Shown here: one piece after another, positions 60,207-64,000 of the stretch
Layout: the number at the start of each line of letters is the position of its first letter
Numbering within the stretch: the stretch's first letter is position 1
NCBI RefSeq assembly: GCF_900105025.1
Contig: NZ_LT629759.1
Location: forward strand, 2,170,001 to 2,234,000
Reading direction: 5' to 3'
Length of the DNA: 64,000 nt
DNA from: Parafannyhessea umbonata
GTDB lineage: Bacteria > Actinomycetota > Coriobacteriia > Coriobacteriales > Atopobiaceae
The notes under the pieces: generated by a model
Databases searched by the model: none
The model's input: the letters and a program-made list of their open reading frames with translations, nothing else
Told to the model about the DNA's origin: nothing
Position numbers and translations under genes: made by a program

Positions 60207-61015
60207 CCGTTGATGTCGCGCTGCCTGCGGGCGGCGCGCTTCTCGTTTCTGTGGCGCCAGATCAGGTAGATGCCGCGAACGGTGAGGTTGGGGTCGACGG
60301 TGTCGAACACGTCCGTCGCGCCAGAGACGATGCTTGCGAGGCCGCCCGTGCCCACGACGGTGGTGCCTGGCTCGGCGAGCTCGGCCTTGATGCGCGCGAC
60401 GAGGCCCTCCACCTGCGCCGCCGCGCCGATCACGATGCCGGACTGCACCGCGGTCTCCGTCGTGGTGCCAAGCGCGTGAGGCGGCACCACCAGGGGCACG
60501 CTCGACAAGCGCGCCGCGTGGCTGAAGAGCGACTGCGCGGAGGAGAGCACGCCCGGCATGATGGCCCCGCCGCGAAACGCGCCGGCGGCGTCCACCACGT
60601 CGATGTTGGTGGCGGTGCCGAAGTCCACCACGATCACGGGCGAGCCGTAGCGCTCGCGCGCGGCGACGGCGTTTGCGATGCGGTCCGAGCCCACCTGGTG
60701 CGGGTCTGGCATGTCGATGCGGATGCCGCAGTCGCGCGTGGCGTCTACCAGCAGCACGTCCTCCGCCATGAGGAGGTTGGACATCATGTACTGCCACTCC
60801 TGCGTGAGGATGGGCACGACGCTCGCGATGGCGACGTCCGTCACGCTCTGCAGCGTGAGGCCGAACATGAGGAAGTAGCCGTACAGGCGCTCGTGCAGCT
60901 CGTCGGCGGTGTCGGTGTGGTCCGTCGCCATGCGCCACTGGCGCCGGAGGGTGCCGTCGGTGTCGAACAGGCCGAGCGTCGTCTGGGTGTTGCCTACGTC
61001 CACGGTAAGGAGCAT
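60203..61015 (-). CDS. coaX: Type III pantothenate kinase
   Basis: A 270-residue ASKHA kinase for the first step of CoA synthesis. Motifs: LLTVDVGNTQTTLGLFD at the start, DPHQVGSDRIANAVAARERY, VVDFGTATNIDVVDAAGAFR and VGTGGLASI. ATG 61015 follows GGAGGCACCCC; the longer upstream frame has no RBS. It converges with the BPL-like gene, overlapping it by 4 bp at the 3' ends. Confidence 0.95.
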   Translation of the reverse strand: MLLTVDVGNTQTTLGLFDTDGTLRRQWRMATDHTDTADELHERLYGYFLMFGLTLQSVTDVAIASVVPILTQEWQYMMSNLLMAEDVLLVDATRDCGIRIDMPDPHQVGSDRIANAVAARERYGSPVIVVDFGTATNIDVVDAAGAFRGGAIMPGVLSSAQSLFSHAARLSSVPLVVPPHALGTTTETAVQSGIVIGAAAQVEGLVARIKAELAEPGTTVVGTGGLASIVSGATDVFDTVDPNLTVRGIYLIWRHRNEKRAARRQRDING

Positions 61016-61127
61016 GGGGTGCCTCCGGGTCTTGTCGCACGGGTTTCTAGCGCCTAGTCTACAGGGTGCGAAGGCGCCGTGGCGACGAAAGCGCCATTTC
61101 TTCTCCACAACACGCCTATGGGGAATC

Positions 61128-61198
61128 TGATACACTCCTATAGCTTGACGCCCTGATTGGAACCAGGGCTACCATCCTCGCCTGGTCGGAAACCAGGC
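61128..61198 (+). promoter_or_regulatory. Promoter and two-hairpin leader of rpmE
   Basis: An extended -10 (TGATACACT, 61128-61136) precedes a leader with two similar stem-loops: GCCCTG/CAGGGC (61150-61169) and GCCTGGT/ACCAGGC (61180-61198), each followed by CTACCA, 30 bp apart. The second ends 19 bp before the ATG. A repeated ACCAGGSCTACCA motif in the leader suggests a protein-binding site, perhaps for autoregulation of L31. Confidence 0.55.
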
Positions 61199-61217
61199 CT
61201 ACCAAAGGAGTCCCAGT

Positions 61218-61667
61218 ATGAAGCAAGGCATCCATCCTAACTACGTGGAGTGCACCGTCCGCTGCACCTGCGGCAACACCTGGGTCACCCGCTCCACCAA
61301 GAGCGAGATGACCATCGACCTCTGCGACAAGTGCCACCCGTTCTACACCGGCCAGCAGAAGCTCGTCGACACCGGCGGACGCGTCCAGCGCTTTGCCAAC
61401 AAGTTCGGTGGCGCCGCCGCCGCCCAGCTCAAGGCCGCCGAGGCCGCGAAGGCCGCCAAGGCCGCGAAGGCCGCCGAGCTCGCCGCTGCCAAGAAGGCCG
61501 CCAAGGAGGCCAAGGCCGCCGAGAAGGCCAAGCGTGCCGCCGAGTACGCGAAGAAGGCCGAGGCCGAGGCTGCCAAGCAGGCTGCCAAGGCTGCCGCCGA
61601 GGCCGAGACCGCTGCCGAGACCGTCGAGGCCGCGGCTGCCGACGCCGAGGCTCCTGCCGCGGAGTAG
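61218..61667 (+). CDS. rpmE: Ribosomal protein L31 with long Ala/Lys/Glu-rich tail
   Basis: A 149-residue protein. Residues 1-68 are a standard zinc-type L31: [20 protein letters not shown] and [21 protein letters not shown]31 normally ends here (66-70 residues). The remaining 80 residues are almost only Ala, Lys and Glu ([20 protein letters not shown]), forming a probable long charged helix like histone H1 or AlgP tails. The codons GCC and AAG are used repeatedly. ATG 61218 follows AAAGGAG. Confidence 0.93.
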   Translation: MKQGIHPNYVECTVRCTCGNTWVTRSTKSEMTIDLCDKCHPFYTGQQKLVDTGGRVQRFANKFGGAAAAQLKAAEAAKAAKAAKAAELAAAKKAAKEAKAAEKAKRAAEYAKKAEAEAAKQAAKAAAEAETAAETVEAAAADAEAPAAE

Positions 61668-61835
61668 GCTCCGGCTTGATAGCGGCGCGCCGGGTCGTTG
61701 GCGTGCCGCAGCGCATGAGCATGAGGGGAGGTCGACTTTGGTCGGCCTCCCCTTTTGCGTGCGGGTGCGGGCGCGGGTACAATGCCGGTGCAGGCCCGCC
61801 GCCCGCGGCAACCGTCACGCAAGAGAGGTGCAGCC

Positions 61836-63257
61836 ATGGCCGAAGAAGCCTCAACCATACGCACGGACGTCCTCATCGTGGGCGCAGGCCCCGCCGGAAT
61901 CTTCACGGCGCTTGGCCTGCTGCGACGGGGCGACCGCCGGTCCATCACCATGGTGGAGAAGGGCCTGCCCATCGAGCGGCGCCGTTGCCCGCGAGAGGCA
62001 ACCGGCCACTGCGCGGGATGCGCCCCCTGCCGGATCACCACGGGCTTCTCGGGAGCCGGCGCGTTCAGCGACGGGAAGCTCTCGCTCTCGCCCGAGGTGG
62101 GCGGCGACCTTCCGCAGCTCGTGGGGACGGACGTCGTGGCGGATGGCATCTCGCGCGTGGACGACATCTACCTGGGGCTGGGCGCAGACCCGCACGTGGA
62201 GGGCGTCGGGCATCCCAAGAGCGTCGCGGACATCCGCCGCCGCGCCATCAAGGCCGGCCTCAAGCTGGTCGACTGCCCCATCCGCCACCTGGGGACGGAA
62301 AAGGCGCAGCAGATCTACGCGCGCGTGGAGCGCGAGCTGCTGGACGCGGGCGTGAGGGTCCTGTTTGAGCACGAGTGCCTCGAGGTGCTGGTGCAGGGCG
62401 AGAAGTGCCTGGGCGCCGTCGTGGCGCCCACCGGCCGGCCGCAGGCCCAGACAAAGATCCTGGCCGCCGAGACCGTAGTCGCCACCGGCCGGCGCGGCGC
62501 GCTCTGGTTTGACGAGATGTGCGCGGAGCACGGCATCAGCCACGCCCCCGGCCCCGTTGACCTGGGCGTTCGCGTTGAGGTTCGCAACGAGGTGATGGAG
62601 GACGTCAACAACGTCCTGTACGAGTCCAAGCTCGTGGGCTACCCGGCGCCGTTTCGCAACAAGGTGCGCACGTTCTGCCAGAACCCCGGCGGCTTCGTGA
62701 GCCAGGAGAACTACGACGGAGGCCTCGCCGTGGTGAACGGCCACTCGTACAAGGAGCGCAAGAGCCCCAACACCAACCTGGCCGTGCTGGTATCGTTCAA
62801 CTTCCGCCAGCCGTTCCACGAGCCCATCGCCTACGCCCAGCACGTCGGGCGCCTCATGAACATGCTCGGCGCCGGCCACATCCTGGTGCAGCGCTTTGGC
62901 GACGTGCTGGAAGGCAAGCGCACGTGGCCCAAGGAGCTCAGCCGCTCCAACGTGGTGCCCACGCTCGCGGACGCGGAGGCCGGCGACATCACGGCCGCGA
63001 TGCCGTACCGCGCCATGACAGAGATCGTGGCGTTCATGCAGGCCGTCGACCTGGTGGTCCCCGGCTTTGCCGCGGACGAGACCCTGCTGTACGCGCCGGA
63101 GCTCAAGTTCTACAGCAACCGCGTGGTGATGGATAAGCACCTGGACACCAACGTCGCCGGCCTGCACTGCCTGGGCGACTCGTCCGGCTGGACGCGCGGC
63201 CTCATGATGTCCAGCGTGATGGGCCTGCTCATGGGAGAAGAGCTCTCGTCCCGCTAG
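61836..63257 (+). CDS. FAD-dependent oxidoreductase (COG2509 type)
   Basis: A 473-residue flavoprotein. The dinucleotide site is DVLIVGAGPAGIFTALGLL. A conserved cysteine set follows (Cys51, Cys59, Cys62, Cys65 in RRCPREATGHCAGCAPCR), then TGFSGAGAFSDGKLSL. The C-terminal FAD contact is GLHCLGDSSGWTRGLMMSS. Members of this group are uncharacterised dehydrogenases, possibly with an iron-sulfur or redox cysteine site. ATG 61836 follows AGAGAGGTG. Confidence 0.88.
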   Translation: MAEEASTIRTDVLIVGAGPAGIFTALGLLRRGDRRSITMVEKGLPIERRRCPREATGHCAGCAPCRITTGFSGAGAFSDGKLSLSPEVGGDLPQLVGTDVVADGISRVDDIYLGLGADPHVEGVGHPKSVADIRRRAIKAGLKLVDCPIRHLGTEKAQQIYARVERELLDAGVRVLFEHECLEVLVQGEKCLGAVVAPTGRPQAQTKILAAETVVATGRRGALWFDEMCAEHGISHAPGPVDLGVRVEVRNEVMEDVNNVLYESKLVGYPAPFRNKVRTFCQNPGGFVSQENYDGGLAVVNGHSYKERKSPNTNLAVLVSFNFRQPFHEPIAYAQHVGRLMNMLGAGHILVQRFGDVLEGKRTWPKELSRSNVVPTLADAEAGDITAAMPYRAMTEIVAFMQAVDLVVPGFAADETLLYAPELKFYSNRVVMDKHLDTNVAGLHCLGDSSGWTRGLMMSSVMGLLMGEELSSR

Positions 63258-63337
63258 GGTCGCCGCCGGGGTCGCGCGCCCTTCTCGCCCGTGGCGCCGG
63301 GCCGTGCGACCTGCTGGCGCGCCGGCTGCCGGGGCGC

Positions 63338-64000
63338 CTACTGGCGCTGGAGCGTGAACGTGTCCGTGTACGTGGCCGTCGCGTCGTACGGTATGAGCAG
63401 GAACGACTCCTTCGACGTGTGGCTGCACGTGACGCGCGCGACGGCGCGGTCCGCATTGTCGGCAGACCCAAAGCCCACGACCACAGAGATCGTGCCGCGC
63501 GCGTCCTCGGGCGTCGTGAGCTCGAACGCGTACGTGCTGCGCGTGGGGTCGTCCACCGGGTCAAGGCGCTCGCCCTCAAACGTGACGCCGCTTATGGCCT
63601 CGTCGCCGTCGCTCGCGTCCGCGTCCTGCTGCGGCGCGGCGTGGTAGTGCGCGACGCAGCCCAGCGTGCCAGTTACGCGGCGCGAGCCGTTGGACAGCGC
63701 GTCGATCGTGATGGAAAGCGTCTGCCCCTGCGCGCCAAAGCACCTGGCGCCGGAGGCATCCTGGCTCTGGAACGTGCCCGTCCACGTGCCCACCACGGGC
63801 GAGAGGCTCGTGCGCCGCGCGCCCTTGCTTGCGCTTGCCTTGCGAAGCTCCCACGAGCCGCTTGCGGCCGCAAAGGAGAAGTGCGCGTCCACGTTGCATT
63901 CCAGCGCTTGGTAGCCGCGTCGCCGCACCAGGCGAATGCGGACGTCCTGCTGCTGACGCTTGCGGTCAAAGGTTGACTTCTTTATGGTGACGTCCGCGTC
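63338..64000 (-). CDS. Hypothetical protein, 5' end outside the window
   Basis: The frame is open from the window edge (DADVTIKKSTFDRKRQQQDV) to a stop at 63338, 220 codons visible. It looks like a beta-rich domain (VVGTWTGTFQSQDASGARCF; YAFELTTPEDARGTISVVVG) with cysteines at ARCFG, LGCVAH and VTCSHT, perhaps a secreted or substrate-binding module. The N-terminus, which would show a signal or kinase domain, is missing. Not recognised. Confidence 0.65.
   Translation of the reverse strand, partial: DADVTIKKSTFDRKRQQQDVRIRLVRRRGYQALECNVDAHFSFAAASGSWELRKASASKGARRTSLSPVVGTWTGTFQSQDASGARCFGAQGQTLSITIDALSNGSRRVTGTLGCVAHYHAAPQQDADASDGDEAISGVTFEGERLDPVDDPTRSTYAFELTTPEDARGTISVVVGFGSADNADRAVARVTCSHTSKESFLLIPYDATATYTDTFTLQRQ

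Noticed and set aside
54587-61030. Long minus-strand frames such as 57244-58230 and 59532-61040
   Set aside because: They are antisense to sirtuin, folP-folK and other supported genes and have shadow composition.

Overview
The window is 64 kb of high-GC, densely packed bacterial DNA. Gene content suggests a Gram-positive actinobacterium, most likely Coriobacteriia of the Olsenella/Atopobium type. The pointers are an LPXTG-like pilus locus with a class B sortase, a split transketolase, Veg, a murE ligase without the DNPR motif, and the tilS-hpt-ftsH order. The genus is inferred; no rRNA is present to confirm it.

Layout. (1) 1-5.5 kb: a sortase-assembled pilus operon that begins before the window: vWA tip adhesin, small protein, a signal-peptidase-like protein whose Ser/Lys dyad is replaced by Asp/Gly (as in streptococcal SipA), FctA-like backbone pilin, class B sortase, and a second pilin that is probably the wall anchor. 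A perfect 15-bp hairpin separates the backbone and sortase genes. (2) 5.5-6.5 kb: non-coding DNA with two related elements of about 260-280 bp bounded by inverted repeats; one carries a 42-residue ORF with a consensus RBS. (3) 6.6-13.3 kb: mfd, mazG, ftsB/divIC, ppx/gppA. (4) 13.7-17.5 kb: tRNA-Leu, then a GntR/UTRA regulator fused in frame to the N-terminal half of transketolase, followed by the C-terminal half. (5) 17.5-18.3 kb: a hipB gene and a hipA remnant between 38-bp repeats at the tRNA-Glu 3' end. (6) 18.4-31.3 kb: two tandem helical-repeat proteins, AraC regulator, glycogen phosphorylase, HAD phosphatase, murE, tRNA-Val, an array of five 35-bp palindromes, rph, rdgB, pepQ-like, veg, ispE, tRNA-Pro.

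(7) 31.3-37.1 kb: an islet bounded by the tRNA-Pro 3' end and an identical 60-bp copy of it. It carries an alpha-glucoside PTS (IICB and IIA), a GH4 6-phospho-alpha-glucosidase and two RpiR regulators: uptake, phosphorylation, hydrolysis and control of one sugar in one unit, with no integrase. (8) 37.2-43 kb: an accessory stretch with an AlbA_2/ATPase protein, two degraded AAA ATPase remnants with palindromic leaders, arsR-arsC, a 13-copy 20-bp tandem repeat and a D-2-hydroxyacid dehydrogenase. (9) 43-64 kb: radical SAM protein, iron alcohol dehydrogenase, MATE transporter, MBL-fold nuclease, tilS-hpt-ftsH, aminotransferase, PHP protein, exonuclease III, patatin, sirtuin, a DHPS-HPPK fusion, a biotin-ligase-like protein lacking key residues, coaX, L31 with a long Ala/Lys/Glu tail, an FAD protein and a partial gene.

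The ftsH reading frame is broken by one missing C inside Walker A; a sequencing error is the likeliest cause. Strongest candidates for something new: the regulator-transketolase fusion, the actinobacterial SipA-type pilus locus, the inverted-repeat elements with the small ORF, and the palindrome array.
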